64,000 bases of DNA, from positions 124,001-188,000 of the forward strand of contig NZ_JACJOD010000014.1 of the NCBI RefSeq assembly GCF_014695385.1. Reading direction: 5' to 3'. Position numbers and translations under genes: made by a program. The notes beneath the pieces were generated by a model. The model saw only the letters and a program-made list of their open reading frames with translations, made no database searches and was not told the origin of the DNA. Source of the stretch: Trichocoleus sp. FACHB-46. Its GTDB lineage: Bacteria > Cyanobacteriota > Cyanobacteriia > FACHB-46. How positions within the stretch are numbered: the stretch's first letter is position 1; each line of letters starts with the position of its first letter. Of the stretch, positions 17,048 to 25,524 are shown piece by piece.

Positions 17048-17092
17048 GCGATCGCCCTGTCACAACAAAAAGAGAACAAAAAGAGCGATCGC
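17048..17092. repeat. Paired HIP1 palindromes after the alpha/beta hydrolase gene
   Basis: GCGATCGC at 17048-17055 and 17085-17092 is separated by 29 bases ending AAAAAGA. This is the same design as at 15723. It lies between the minus-strand stop at 17115 and the next minus-strand gene, so it is placed like an mRNA-end structure. Confidence 0.5.
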
Positions 17093-17114
17093 CACGATTG
17101 AAATTTAATGAGAT

Positions 17115-18014
17115 TTAACTCGCAATGGAATTGACCCAAGAGCCAATTAGATCATTGACCTGATCAGGCACTTCATCATGGGGACAATGCCCAGCATTCA
17201 GGAAATGCTCAGTTAGTTGCGGGTAATACTGACGGAACTTGACGCTGCGGGCTCTGGCGTTCATCCAAGGGTCATGCTCGCCCCAGAGCATCAGTAAAGG
17301 GCACTGGAGTTGTCCCAACAAGACATCCACCTTGTCACCTTGGGGCGTTTTGAAGACCGCCGCAAACACATCTGCGGCACCAGGGTCACTGGCTGCTCGC
17401 AAAATATCATCAACCAAATCATCGGTGATGGCAGTTTGATCGAGATACACTTTCTGCAACGTTTGGCGCACCACAGAACGCTGGCGGGTGTATTGAAACA
17501 CGAGATAGCTGGCCCAAGGTTGCTGAAATAACGACTGCACAAAACTGCCGAACACTTCCCGGATCGGGTCTTTCTTAGGTGCAGGCTGAGCATCGCTGAA
17601 AGGCCCCGCACTGTTAAACAAAACCAAACCTGCGGCATCTTCGGGGTGTTGGGCAGCAACAGACAAGGCGGCATAGCCTCCCAAGGAGTTCCCCCCTAGA
17701 ACGGTCGGCTGGCCGATTACCTCGGTAATGAAGTCGTGGATTTGGTTCCGCCACAGATCGCCACTATATTGCATGTTGGGTTTTGCCGATCGCCCAAATC
17801 CCAGCAAATCGATCGCCCAAACTTCAAAGTCGTTGCTCAACCCCGCCACGTTTTTGCGCCAATGAAAGGTTGAGGCTCCAAAGCCGTGGATCAACAGCAG
17901 CGGAGGACGGTGAGGCTGGCGATCGCCCGCTCGGACATAGTAGATTGGCTGGCCCCGCCACTGCCAATACTGACCAGATACGGGAGCGATGCTGCTGGCT
18001 TGGGTAACTTGCAT
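17115..18014 (-). CDS. Alpha/beta-fold hydrolase
   Basis: A 299-residue alpha/beta hydrolase. The oxyanion region is LLLIHGFGASTFHWRKN, the nucleophile elbow is GGNSLGGYAAL (Ser), the acid is in WGEHDPWM (Asp) and the catalytic His is in NAGHCPHDE. A helical lid lies between residues ~150 and 215. It resembles cyanobacterial and chloroplast hydrolases of the pheophytinase/haloperoxidase-like class, but the substrate cannot be assigned. It is monocistronic. Confidence 0.9.
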   Translation of the reverse strand: MQVTQASSIAPVSGQYWQWRGQPIYYVRAGDRQPHRPPLLLIHGFGASTFHWRKNVAGLSNDFEVWAIDLLGFGRSAKPNMQYSGDLWRNQIHDFITEVIGQPTVLGGNSLGGYAALSVAAQHPEDAAGLVLFNSAGPFSDAQPAPKKDPIREVFGSFVQSLFQQPWASYLVFQYTRQRSVVRQTLQKVYLDQTAITDDLVDDILRAASDPGAADVFAAVFKTPQGDKVDVLLGQLQCPLLMLWGEHDPWMNARARSVKFRQYYPQLTEHFLNAGHCPHDEVPDQVNDLIGSWVNSIAS

Positions 18015-18394
18015 GGTGAGGAAGCTGTAAAGTATCTTTAAATATCTTAACTTTTAAGCCTGAAAGCTTGGTGCTGTAACGGTTGCACCACCTTCTAAAG
18101 GCAGAGAAACTAGACCTGCTTTCGCGACTCTATAAGATGCTGTAGGGCTGAGTCAATGGTGATCCCTACGGATTAGGAAGGATGAGGGGCGAGGGAAGAA
18201 GGATGAAGGGATGGGAGTTAGATAAAGTAAGGCTCTTTTGGGTAGCTTAAGTTACTAGGGCTTTGGGCTTTAAGAGCCTGAGTTGAGTAAATAAAGTTCT
18301 TGGAATAAAATTGCTAAAAATTAAGAAAAATCTAATATTCTTATACGCAGAAAATAGTTCAGATCGTTATCTGCATCAGGGTCATTTCGTGAAC
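18015..18394. other. Intergenic region with purine-rich repeat
   Basis: This gap separates two divergent genes and holds the promoters of both. At 18174-18215 is a purine-rich tract with repeated GGATGA/GGGATG units (GATGAGGGGCGAGGGAAGAAG), of the same style as other dispersed cyanobacterial short repeats. An AT-rich stretch at 18285-18350 precedes the small gene at 18395. I see no further gene. Confidence 0.5.
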
Positions 18395-18571
18395 ATGGCA
18401 ATCCAGGAACTCGTCGATCGGATTTTGGTATCCCGTCGCATTAGCCGTACTGACCAAAATCGCTTCATGTCAGCACTACTCGCAAAAAATTCTTTGAGTA
18501 CAGAAGACCAACAGCAAATTACTCGCGTTTTCGATGGTTTGCAGACGGGTTTGATCCGAGTGGTGGATTAA
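18395..18571 (+). CDS. 58-residue conserved cyanobacterial small protein
   Basis: The predicted product starts MAIQELVDRILVSRRISRTD and ends GLQTGLIRVVD. It is all-helical, with a pattern (RFMSALLAKNSLSTEDQQQI) that I associate with a widespread small cyanobacterial hypothetical. The ATG at 18395 is chosen; an in-frame GTG lies two codons upstream. No function is known. Confidence 0.7.
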   Translation: MAIQELVDRILVSRRISRTDQNRFMSALLAKNSLSTEDQQQITRVFDGLQTGLIRVVD

Positions 18572-18587
18572 CGGCATTGCTAGCAAA

Positions 18588-19637
18588 TTAGCGATCGCCC
18601 AAAATCGCATCTAAAAGCAAGTCGGCGCGGAACCGCACTGGATCGGTACAAGGTAAACTCGTTTCTTGTTGAGTTTGCTCAATGGCTTGTTTGGCACTGG
18701 CTGTGTCTAGGTGAGCCGTGTTGAGGGCGATCGCGACCACTTTGGCAGGCGCAAAGGCTCCTCCGGCGGTTGCCACGGTTTCATACAACTCAACTACTTG
18801 GCGTAAAGGCGGAATCGGCACATGCGTGAAGTTGCGAATGTGAGTTTGGCCAGCCCGATGTACTAGCACCAGATGAGTCGGCTGAGAGCCACGCAACAAC
18901 GGCAAAGTTGCAGTAGAAGCAGGGTTGAGCAACGAACCTTGACCTTCCACAAACACAATGTCTTGGTCAGCACCCAAGCGCAGCACTAACTGTTCGACCG
19001 CGCCAGAGGCAAAATCCACCCGAATCGCATCAAGAGGAATGCCGTCTCCTGCTAGCATCATGCCAGCCTGACCTGTTGCCAGAAATTTCGCCCGCAAACC
19101 TCGCTGTAAAGCAGTTTGGTGCAGCTCCAAAGCGGTAGACATCTTGCCCACACTCATGTCGGTGCCTACCAGCAACACCCGCAAGCAATTCAGCGATCGC
19201 GCCGCTCCAGTACCTACCGTTAAACCTGTGGGTTCTTGGCGCATATCCCAAATCCATTGATCTGAGCAGAGGAGAGCTTTGAGTTCTGGATCTTCGGCCA
19301 AGGGAGTATGCAAGCCATTGGCTACAGAAACACCTGCCGCGATCGCCTGTTGAATTTCTTGTCGCCAAGCCTCTGGCAAAATGCCACCAGAAGGCGCAAT
19401 CCCGATCGCCAAGACATCTGGTTTGTAGGTCAGCGATTCAGCCACAGAGGCCACGATGGGCGCGGTGCGGTGAATGCCAGTCAAATCGAGCAGGGATTCT
19501 CCAGCGCACTGCTGATCAATCACGGCCACGATATTGGCATCGCTGTAGCGTAGGAGGGATAGCCCTGTTTTTCCCTGAGAACCGCGAATCCCGTCATGGA
19601 GCAGAATCGCGACGCGATGTTCAGGACTGAGGCGCAT
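18588..19637 (-). CDS. DUF1611 family protein (DgcN-like)
   Basis: A 349-residue protein of the DUF1611 family. The N-terminal Rossmann-like half has NIVAVIDQQCAGESL and DVLAIGIAPSGGILPEAW. The C-terminal half has a P-loop, VGTDMSVGKMSTALELH, and FVEGQGSLLNPAS. A family member, DgcN of Pseudoalteromonas, is reported to acetylate D-glutamate to N-acetyl-D-glutamate. The gene overlaps by 17 bases the end of an enolase-superfamily epimerase gene, the class to which DgcA (N-acetyl-D-Glu racemase) belongs. Function in a D-glutamate or murein-peptide pathway is therefore a reasonable inference. Confidence 0.85.
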   Translation of the reverse strand: MRLSPEHRVAILLHDGIRGSQGKTGLSLLRYSDANIVAVIDQQCAGESLLDLTGIHRTAPIVASVAESLTYKPDVLAIGIAPSGGILPEAWRQEIQQAIAAGVSVANGLHTPLAEDPELKALLCSDQWIWDMRQEPTGLTVGTGAARSLNCLRVLLVGTDMSVGKMSTALELHQTALQRGLRAKFLATGQAGMMLAGDGIPLDAIRVDFASGAVEQLVLRLGADQDIVFVEGQGSLLNPASTATLPLLRGSQPTHLVLVHRAGQTHIRNFTHVPIPPLRQVVELYETVATAGGAFAPAKVVAIALNTAHLDTASAKQAIEQTQQETSLPCTDPVRFRADLLLDAILGDR

Positions 19638-20673
19638 AGTAAACTCCTAAACCAGGCAAATCGTTGGGTAGCAAGCGGCCATCCTGCAAGCTGGCACCGG
19701 AGAAAGGACCGTCGAGTAGATTCAAGTGGCTATCGAGATCCAAGTGATCCGCCAGAGGTGAGAGCTGAGCGGCGGCAGTATTCAGCAAGCCACTGTCAGA
19801 ATAGCAACCAAACATAATCTGGAGGCCACAAGCACGCGCTGTATGCACCATCCGCATCGCCTCACTTAACCCACCCGATTTCATCAGCTTGATATTAATG
19901 CCGTGGACGCGATCGCTGAGAGCGGGAATATCTCGACTGGTAAAGCAACTTTCATCGACAAAAATCGGCAAAGGCGATCGCTCGTACAGTTTAAGTAAGT
20001 CTTGCTCTTGCCCCCGACGCAGCGGTTGCTCGATATAAGTCACGCCTTGCTGTTCTAGCCACTGACTCATTTTGATCGCATCAGTCAGGCTCCAACCCCC
20101 ATTGGCATCAATGCTGAGCTTCACCTGCGGGGGAGCGACTTCACGGATAGCCAGCAACATAGCTTGATCGGCAGCAATTCCATCCGGGCTACCTAGTTTG
20201 ACTTTTAGAGCTTTAGCACAGGTGAGCTGTAACCAATCTTTCACTCGTTGCTGAGCTACTTCTGGTGGATTAATGCCAATCGTCACCGAGGTCGGGACAA
20301 TGCGATCGCGATTGAGGCCCCATATTCGCCATAGCGGCAACTGCGCTTTCTGGCCCAGCCAATCTAGCAAAGCGATATCTAACGCAGCATGAGCCGCGGA
20401 AGAAAGTTGAGCTTCCTGTAAAACCCTTTCAATTCTCTGGCGATCGAGGGGATGAAGCGGCTCTAAGGCAGGTGCTATTTGCTGCAACTGTTGCGCGATC
20501 GCTTCTGTAGTTTGTGGCGTTTCTCCGACCGAAAAAGGAGACCCTTCGCCCCAGCCTTCAATGGCATCTGCTTCCACTCGCACCCAGACATTGGTCGTTT
20601 GAGCCGTTGTGCCTCGGCTAATGGTGAGCGGAAATCGTTTGTGAACCGTGAATGTTTCAACGTGAATTCGCAC
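19621..20673 (-). CDS. Enolase-superfamily dipeptide epimerase / N-acyl-glutamate racemase
   Basis: A 350-residue protein with the capping domain at residues ~1-120 and then the barrel. Catalytic KxK is in KALKVKLG, metal ligands are in SIDANGGW, YIEQPL and FVDESC, and the second lysine is in INIKLMKSGG. Near the C-terminus LDLDSH carries the DxD feature that binds the dipeptide amino group in L-Ala-D/L-Glu epimerases. This favours dipeptide epimerisation during murein recycling. The adjacent DUF1611 gene leaves open a DgcA-type N-acetyl-glutamate racemase. It is the middle gene of a three-gene operon. Confidence 0.88.
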   Translation of the reverse strand: MRIHVETFTVHKRFPLTISRGTTAQTTNVWVRVEADAIEGWGEGSPFSVGETPQTTEAIAQQLQQIAPALEPLHPLDRQRIERVLQEAQLSSAAHAALDIALLDWLGQKAQLPLWRIWGLNRDRIVPTSVTIGINPPEVAQQRVKDWLQLTCAKALKVKLGSPDGIAADQAMLLAIREVAPPQVKLSIDANGGWSLTDAIKMSQWLEQQGVTYIEQPLRRGQEQDLLKLYERSPLPIFVDESCFTSRDIPALSDRVHGINIKLMKSGGLSEAMRMVHTARACGLQIMFGCYSDSGLLNTAAAQLSPLADHLDLDSHLNLLDGPFSGASLQDGRLLPNDLPGLGVYYAPQS

Positions 20674-20682
20674 TTTCGGCTG

Positions 20683-20949
20683 CTAACCCTTCAGACTAAA
20701 CGGGCTGTCATACACTCGATGAATCTCAAACATAAGCTTCGTTTCACCGTTTTCCCAGGTTAGCTGACGAACCACAATATCCGCATGAGCAACCCACTGT
20801 TCATTCACCAACGGCAATGGCACATCCATTGGCAGAATGCGATACCCTGGCTTGACGGTTTGATGTTGCGATCGCGGCACCAATTCAGCGGGATAGCCCT
20901 GATTTGAGTTGAGTTTCAAAATACTGTTTACTTCACAGGGCATTCCCAT
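20683..20949 (-). CDS. DUF2584 family small protein
   Basis: An 88-residue protein starting MGMPCEVNSILKL, with GYRILPMDVPLPLVNEQWVAHADIVV, strand-rich and without membrane segments. This fits the DUF2584 family as I recall it. I use the ATG at 20949; an in-frame GTG at 20958 is also possible. It is the first gene of the operon, nine bases ahead of the epimerase start. Function is unknown. Confidence 0.75.
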   Translation of the reverse strand: MGMPCEVNSILKLNSNQGYPAELVPRSQHQTVKPGYRILPMDVPLPLVNEQWVAHADIVVRQLTWENGETKLMFEIHRVYDSPFSLKG

Positions 20950-21075
20950 CGCTTTCACCGTTCAATCCATTACAGACAGTCGAACTTGATTTTACCCACT
21001 GCCTGTCCTGAAAACCGATGAATGATACTCCGTCTGAGCGGTTGCTCTTCGCTTGGGTGCCGAATTTAAGACAGG

Positions 21076-21936
21076 TTAGCTGCAATTAAAGAAGATTTTG
21101 TTTGCGGGTAGAACATAAGTGTCAGTCTGAAACTTATTAGCGATCGCCTTCTTTTTAAGTGCTTCTGCCTCGGAAAAAGATAGATTACTACCTACTACTA
21201 AGGCATGTCTAGAATTGCTAGCTTTGGGTACGCAAGTTCTGGCATTGGGAAACTGTTGATTAAATGACTCACCGACCAGTTTCTGGACGCGGCTCAGTTC
21301 GTTTTGCACATCTTTAGCTCTCAGCGAGGAGGCTGCAATTACGAAGTAGCGCTTGTCTTCATAAGACTGGGTTAAGGCTTGCGCGAATTGAGACCCACTC
21401 TCAGTCGTCGCCGCTTGTTGAGCTTTGGTTGCCACGGGAAGTAGGGAAGCTCGAACCGATTCCTCAATCAATGACTGAATTCTAGGGTTATCAATCGTAG
21501 CTTTAGCAACTTTGTCTTGAAATGCCTGATCTTGATTTAATGACGTAATGACTTCTTTGGCGATCCTGTCCTTAAAAACTTGATCTCGTAGAACTTCCTG
21601 CTTGATCGCTTCTCGCGTATCTGTCGAAATTTTTTCTCGAAAATCCTCATTGACGATCAAACCATCTTTAACATCTCGACTAATATTCTGAATTTCTTTT
21701 TCCTTAATATGCTGCTCAATTTCTTGCACTAAGGCTTGAACTGAGACGAACCCGAATAAGCCCACCACGGTCACTAATCCAACCATGAGGCCAGAGAGTT
21801 TGTTACGAGCTTCAACGTAAAGACGGTAGGGATAGATTTCTTCAGTGAGGGTTTTTAGTTCTTGGCGCAGTTCAGCATTTTGTTGTTCTAAGCTGGCAAT
21901 CTTTTCCAAGTTGGGGCTGTTGGCTGTTTCGTTCAT
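21076..21936 (-). CDS. Coiled-coil, single-TM protein with SPOR-like C-terminus
   Basis: A 286-residue protein. An N-terminal coiled coil (LEKIASLEQQNAELRQELKT) precedes one membrane helix (LSGLMVGLVTVVGLFGFVSVQ). A helical middle region has repeated (F/Q)xDKVAKEV-like units. The C-terminal ~90 residues (YFVIAASSLRAKDVQNELSR, ALVVGSNLSFSEAEALKKKA) resemble a SPOR domain, which binds denuded septal glycan. The SPOR reading is inference. It stands alone on the minus strand. Confidence 0.75.
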   Translation of the reverse strand: MNETANSPNLEKIASLEQQNAELRQELKTLTEEIYPYRLYVEARNKLSGLMVGLVTVVGLFGFVSVQALVQEIEQHIKEKEIQNISRDVKDGLIVNEDFREKISTDTREAIKQEVLRDQVFKDRIAKEVITSLNQDQAFQDKVAKATIDNPRIQSLIEESVRASLLPVATKAQQAATTESGSQFAQALTQSYEDKRYFVIAASSLRAKDVQNELSRVQKLVGESFNQQFPNARTCVPKASNSRHALVVGSNLSFSEAEALKKKAIANKFQTDTYVLPANKIFFNCS

Positions 21937-22144
21937 GGGGCTCTCTTCCCTGCTGAATGCGATCGCGCCTGAGTTGGCTAATTAAAGCTTCACAACTCGT
22001 ACCCCGCTTATCGGAAAACTTACGGTTGACAATGCGATCGCCCCAATAAGGACCCAATAAACAAGAGCCTCAGGCGTTCACCCAAGGCTCCGACTCCAGT
22101 TGATTTCTAGCTTGTATGCACCTAGGACGGTGCTATATCAAAGC

Positions 22145-22834
22145 TTAGTAGCGAGTGCGAGTGGTCTCAGCAGGATCACGGTAGGTCGTGGTGGTTTCAG
22201 GCTTGCGAGTTAGACCAGCCAAACCGAGTAGACCGAGCAGACCTAACCAACCCCAGTCGAAGTCGCGATCGCCAGCAGTATCTGTGGTTGTGGTCGTGGT
22301 CGTGGTGCTAGGAGAGGTGGTAGTACCAGTGGTGCCAGTTGTACCAGTGGTGGTATCTGTTCCAGTTCCGGTGGTGCCAGTCGTGCCAGTCGTGCCTGTG
22401 CCAGTGGTGCCAGCAGTACCAGTCGCATCGGTTCCAGTTCCGGTGGTACCTGTGGTGCCCGTGCCAGTTGTACCAGTGGTGGTATCAGTGCCGAGGCCTG
22501 TGCCAGTTCCGGTGGTGCCAGTCGTGTCAGTACCGAGACCTGTACCAGTTCCAGTGGTGCCAGTTCCGGTGGTGCCAGTCGTATCAGTACCGAGACCCGT
22601 GCCAGTTCCGGTGGTGCCTGTGGTGCCCGTTCCAGTTGCATCAGTACCTGTGCCAGTGGTGCCAGCAGTACCAGTCGCATCGGTTCCAGTACCAGTCGTG
22701 CCAGTGGTGCCAGCGGTACCAGTCGCTCCGCCTGTTGCATCCTGAGCCGCAGCAGGAAGAGTGATGGGGAGTACTGCCAAACTGAGGGTGAGCACACCTG
22801 CCCCAACAACCTTGGATAAGCCTGAAGATTTCAT
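22145..22834 (-). CDS. WGxxGxxG-type protein with Thr/Gly-rich repeats
   Basis: A 229-residue exported protein. The signal peptide is [23 protein letters not shown]. The middle (residues ~32-170) is almost wholly T, G and A with TTGTGTD / [10 protein letters not shown] units. The C-terminus [21 protein letters not shown] is the WGxxGxxG anchor motif of a cyanobacterial family, followed by a basic tail. A Shine-Dalgarno AAGGAA precedes the ATG. The repeat tract is likely length-variable between strains. Function is unknown; an envelope or surface location is inferred. Confidence 0.88.
   Translation of the reverse strand: MKSSGLSKVVGAGVLTLSLAVLPITLPAAAQDATGGATGTAGTTGTTGTGTDATGTAGTTGTGTDATGTGTTGTTGTGTGLGTDTTGTTGTGTTGTGTGLGTDTTGTTGTGTGLGTDTTTGTTGTGTTGTTGTGTDATGTAGTTGTGTTGTTGTTGTGTDTTTGTTGTTGTTTSPSTTTTTTTTDTAGDRDFDWGWLGLLGLLGLAGLTRKPETTTTYRDPAETTRTRY
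22320..22740 (-). repeat. Low-complexity Thr/Gly-coding tandem repeats
   Basis: This internal tract of the WGxxGxxG gene is made of imperfect 9-18 bp units such as GTGCCAGTGGTGCC and GTACCAGTCGCATC (plus strand). Confidence 0.8.
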
Positions 22835-23206
22835 CTTAAAGTTCCTTTTTTTGTAAAGCGTTTACAGCCTGGACAAACTCTGAATCCTTGCTCTGAATTC
22901 TTTGAGGTCCGCTTGAATCAGTTCAGGACACACCTCTCGTAGAACATTAAGAGTTTTAACGGGTTTGGGAGTCATCCTTGAGCTAGAAGTTGTGCTGACT
23001 TAAACTCCCCCCAAGGAAAGAAACTTTTTCTTACATCTACAGAACCTCTCAAGTTGCCTGAGTTAGGGTGAGTTCAAGCCGCTTCAGATCAGGCAACATG
23101 ACCTCGCAGGCTTATGGCTGGCTGGGCCATAGAGAAGCCACTGAACCAAATGCCCTGTAGTCGGCGATCGCGCCTCAACTATTTGCAGATTGCAGGAGTG
23201 CTGAGC
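22835..23206. promoter_or_regulatory. Divergent promoter region with two inverted repeats
   Basis: This gap lies between the WGxxGxxG gene (minus) and the monooxygenase gene (plus). A short palindrome GTAAAGCGTTTAC at 22853-22865 sits in the 5' leader of the WGxxGxxG gene. A perfect 9-bp inverted repeat (GTTGCCTGA / TCAGGCAAC) at 23053-23097 lies about 110 bases ahead of the plus-strand gene. No further gene is seen. Confidence 0.5.
23053..23097 (+). promoter_or_regulatory. 9-bp inverted repeat upstream of FAD monooxygenase
   Basis: GTTGCCTGA at 23053-23061 and TCAGGCAAC at 23089-23097 match perfectly with a 27-base loop. The arms are too far apart for a simple dimer operator, so it could be a leader hairpin or a looping site. 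No T-run follows. Confidence 0.4.
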
Positions 23207-24460
23207 ATGACAAATGCGACTTCAGAAGTCCCGGTTGCTCTCCCAACGCCGGGAACTCACGAAATCTTAGATGTGCGACCCACAAATTGCTGCATTGTGG
23301 GCGGTGGGCCTGGGGGTGCTTTACTCGGCTTACTTTTGGCACGTCGAGGCATTGCTGTGACGCTGCTAGAAGCCCATCGAGATTTCGAGCGCGACTTTCG
23401 GGGTGATACCTTGCACCCTTCGGTGATGGAGATCATGGAAGAACTGGGTTTGGCAGAGCGCTTGCTCCAACTGCCCCATACTAAGATGCGAACGGGAACG
23501 TTTACGGCGCAAGGGCAAGCCTTCCTAACGCTGGACTTTAGCCGCCTCAAAACTCACTATCCGTATATCACGATGATGCCGCAAGCACGGTTTCTAGAAT
23601 TTATTACGGATGAAGCGAAACAGTACCCTAACTTCCAGCTCGTCTTAGGGGCAAATGTCCAAGAGCTGATTGAGGAGAATGGTGAGATTAGAGGGGTGCG
23701 GTATCGAGGTCAGGGAGGCTGGCACGAAGTCCGAGCCATGCTAACCGTAGGTGCAGATGGTCGTCACTCTCGCATCCGCGAACTGGCAGGCTTTACCGCT
23801 GTCGGCACCTCACCACCTATGGATGTGCTGTGGTTTCGTCTACCTCGACACGCAGACGAACCGGAAGGCGTGGTTGCCAAAGTTGGCCGAGGCAAGATGA
23901 TGGCCTTGCTCAACCGCTTTGAAACTTGGCAAGCTGCTTACATTTTTCCTAAAGGCGGGTATCAGCAGTTGCGGGGAGCAGGTTTGGAAGCGTTGCGCCA
24001 GTCGATCGCGGAAGTGGTGCCAGAATTGCGCGATCGCGTCCATCACCTGCAAGAGTGGTCCCAAGTGGCGTTTCTCTCGGTAGAGTCTAGTCGCTTAACT
24101 CATTGGTATCGCCCCGGATTGCTGCTGATTGGCGATGCGGCTCATGTCATGTCCCCGGTGGGCGGCGTGGGCATCAACTACGCGATCCAAGATGCTGTGG
24201 TGGCAGCCAATATCCTGACCCAGCCGTTGCAGACAAAGCATCTAGAGGTGCGGCATCTGGCAAAAGTGCAAGCGCGACGAGAATGGCCCACTCGGATTAT
24301 CCAAGCTCTGCAAGCGCTGATTCAAAAACGACTGATTGCGCGGGCCCTGGATACTAGCCAGCCCTTCCAGCCACCCGCCTTCCTCCAGTGGCCATTTTTG
24401 CGGGATCTGCCGCCTCGGATCATTGGGTTTGGAGTTTGGCCTGTGCATGTAAGGCAGTAG
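23207..24460 (+). CDS. FAD-dependent monooxygenase (PHBH/UbiH class)
   Basis: About 417 residues. The dinucleotide-binding motif is CCIVGGGPGGALLGLLLARRG, the DG motif is VGADGRHSRIRELAGF, and the second FAD motif is LLLIGDAAHVMSPVGGVGIN. This is the group A flavin hydroxylase layout, acting on aromatic or quinone-like substrates. The start at 23207 (MTNATSEVPV) is chosen because AGGAG lies nine bases upstream; the frame is open to 23114. It converges with the aldo/keto reductase gene with only six bases between stops. The substrate is unknown. Confidence 0.9.
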   Translation: MTNATSEVPVALPTPGTHEILDVRPTNCCIVGGGPGGALLGLLLARRGIAVTLLEAHRDFERDFRGDTLHPSVMEIMEELGLAERLLQLPHTKMRTGTFTAQGQAFLTLDFSRLKTHYPYITMMPQARFLEFITDEAKQYPNFQLVLGANVQELIEENGEIRGVRYRGQGGWHEVRAMLTVGADGRHSRIRELAGFTAVGTSPPMDVLWFRLPRHADEPEGVVAKVGRGKMMALLNRFETWQAAYIFPKGGYQQLRGAGLEALRQSIAEVVPELRDRVHHLQEWSQVAFLSVESSRLTHWYRPGLLLIGDAAHVMSPVGGVGINYAIQDAVVAANILTQPLQTKHLEVRHLAKVQARREWPTRIIQALQALIQKRLIARALDTSQPFQPPAFLQWPFLRDLPPRIIGFGVWPVHVRQ

Positions 24461-24466
24461 GGGGCA

Positions 24467-25432
24467 CTAACCCCAGCTCCACATCACGGGGCCTTCATTA
24501 GCTAGTTGATCGGTGACGATTCGACCGATCGCGTCAATTTCTTGCAGTTCTTCTGCCGAGAGCTTCACTTCTGCGGCTTGAGCATTTTGTACCGACTGTT
24601 CGGCGTTGCGGGCACCCGCGATCGCGTTGGCTTGGGGTTGAGCGATTAACCAAGCTAAGGCCAAGTTCGCTAGTGTGCATTGGTGCCGTTCGGCGATCGG
24701 GCGGAGTTTGTCCAGTGCGGTTTGGGCGCGTTCGTAGTTCTCGCCCTGAAATAGCTTATTTTTGGCTCGGTTGTCGGCAGAGTCAAAGGTGTGGCCTGGC
24801 CCAAACTTACCAGTGAGTAAGCCTTGAGCTAAAGGAGAGTAGGCCAAGATCGAGATGTTGTGCTCAATGCAGTAGGGCACAGCATCAGTTTCGACATAGC
24901 GCCAAAACAGCGAGTAAGGCGGTTGCAAGCTATCGATGCGGCCATACTGGCAGGCTTCTTCTAGCTGAGCGCGAGAGAAATTCGACACCCCGATCGCTCG
25001 AATTTTGCCTTGTTGTTTCAAATCATTCAGCGCCCGCATGGTTTCCTCAATCGGCACTAGCTCGCTGTTGAAGGCTCCACAGGGCCAATGGATTTGGTAC
25101 AGGTCGATGTAGTCGGTTTTGAGGTTTTTGAGGGAGCGATCGCAAGCTTCGATCACTTGGTCATATTTGAGGTGGTTGGCAAAGACTTTGGTGGCATAGA
25201 CCGCTTGATCTCGCACATCGGAGAGGGCTTCCGCGACGACTTGCTCTGAGTGGCCTTCTCCATAAACTTCGGCGGTGTCAATGGTGGTGATGCCTGCCTC
25301 AAAGGCCGCTCGAATTGCTTTAATTGTGTCTGCATCCTCAATCCCTACCCACATACGTTTGCCTGCTTGCCAGGTGCCCATGAGAATGGGCGAAATTTGG
25401 ATGTCGGAGTTACCGAGCGATCGCGTCTCCAT
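24467..25432 (-). CDS. Aldo/keto reductase
   Basis: A 321-residue NADPH-dependent TIM-barrel reductase. The catalytic tetrad is visible: Asp and Tyr in TIDTAEVYGEGHSE, Lys in AVYATKVF and His in YQIHWPCG. Cofactor-binding segments are AIGVSNFSRAQLEEA and the C-terminal AIAGARNAEQ. The start at 25432 (METRSLGNSDIQIS) is preferred because AGGGAG lies six bases before it; an upstream ATG at 25474 adds 14 poorly conserved residues. Substrate is unassigned. Confidence 0.92.
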   Translation of the reverse strand: METRSLGNSDIQISPILMGTWQAGKRMWVGIEDADTIKAIRAAFEAGITTIDTAEVYGEGHSEQVVAEALSDVRDQAVYATKVFANHLKYDQVIEACDRSLKNLKTDYIDLYQIHWPCGAFNSELVPIEETMRALNDLKQQGKIRAIGVSNFSRAQLEEACQYGRIDSLQPPYSLFWRYVETDAVPYCIEHNISILAYSPLAQGLLTGKFGPGHTFDSADNRAKNKLFQGENYERAQTALDKLRPIAERHQCTLANLALAWLIAQPQANAIAGARNAEQSVQNAQAAEVKLSAEELQEIDAIGRIVTDQLANEGPVMWSWG

Positions 25433-25524
25433 GTGGGCTCCCTGAGTTGCTACAACGGATTGGTTTGCTGACAAAATTCCTTTTCACTGTAACAACCGGA
25501 TCTTGATGTAGTGCGATCGCCCCT

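Noticed and set aside
22188-22764. Plus-strand frames rich in Val/Pro and in Cys/Gln/Trp opposite the Thr/Gly repeat gene
   Set aside because: They are translations of the same low-complexity DNA. Only the minus strand has a signal peptide and a WGxxGxxG tail.
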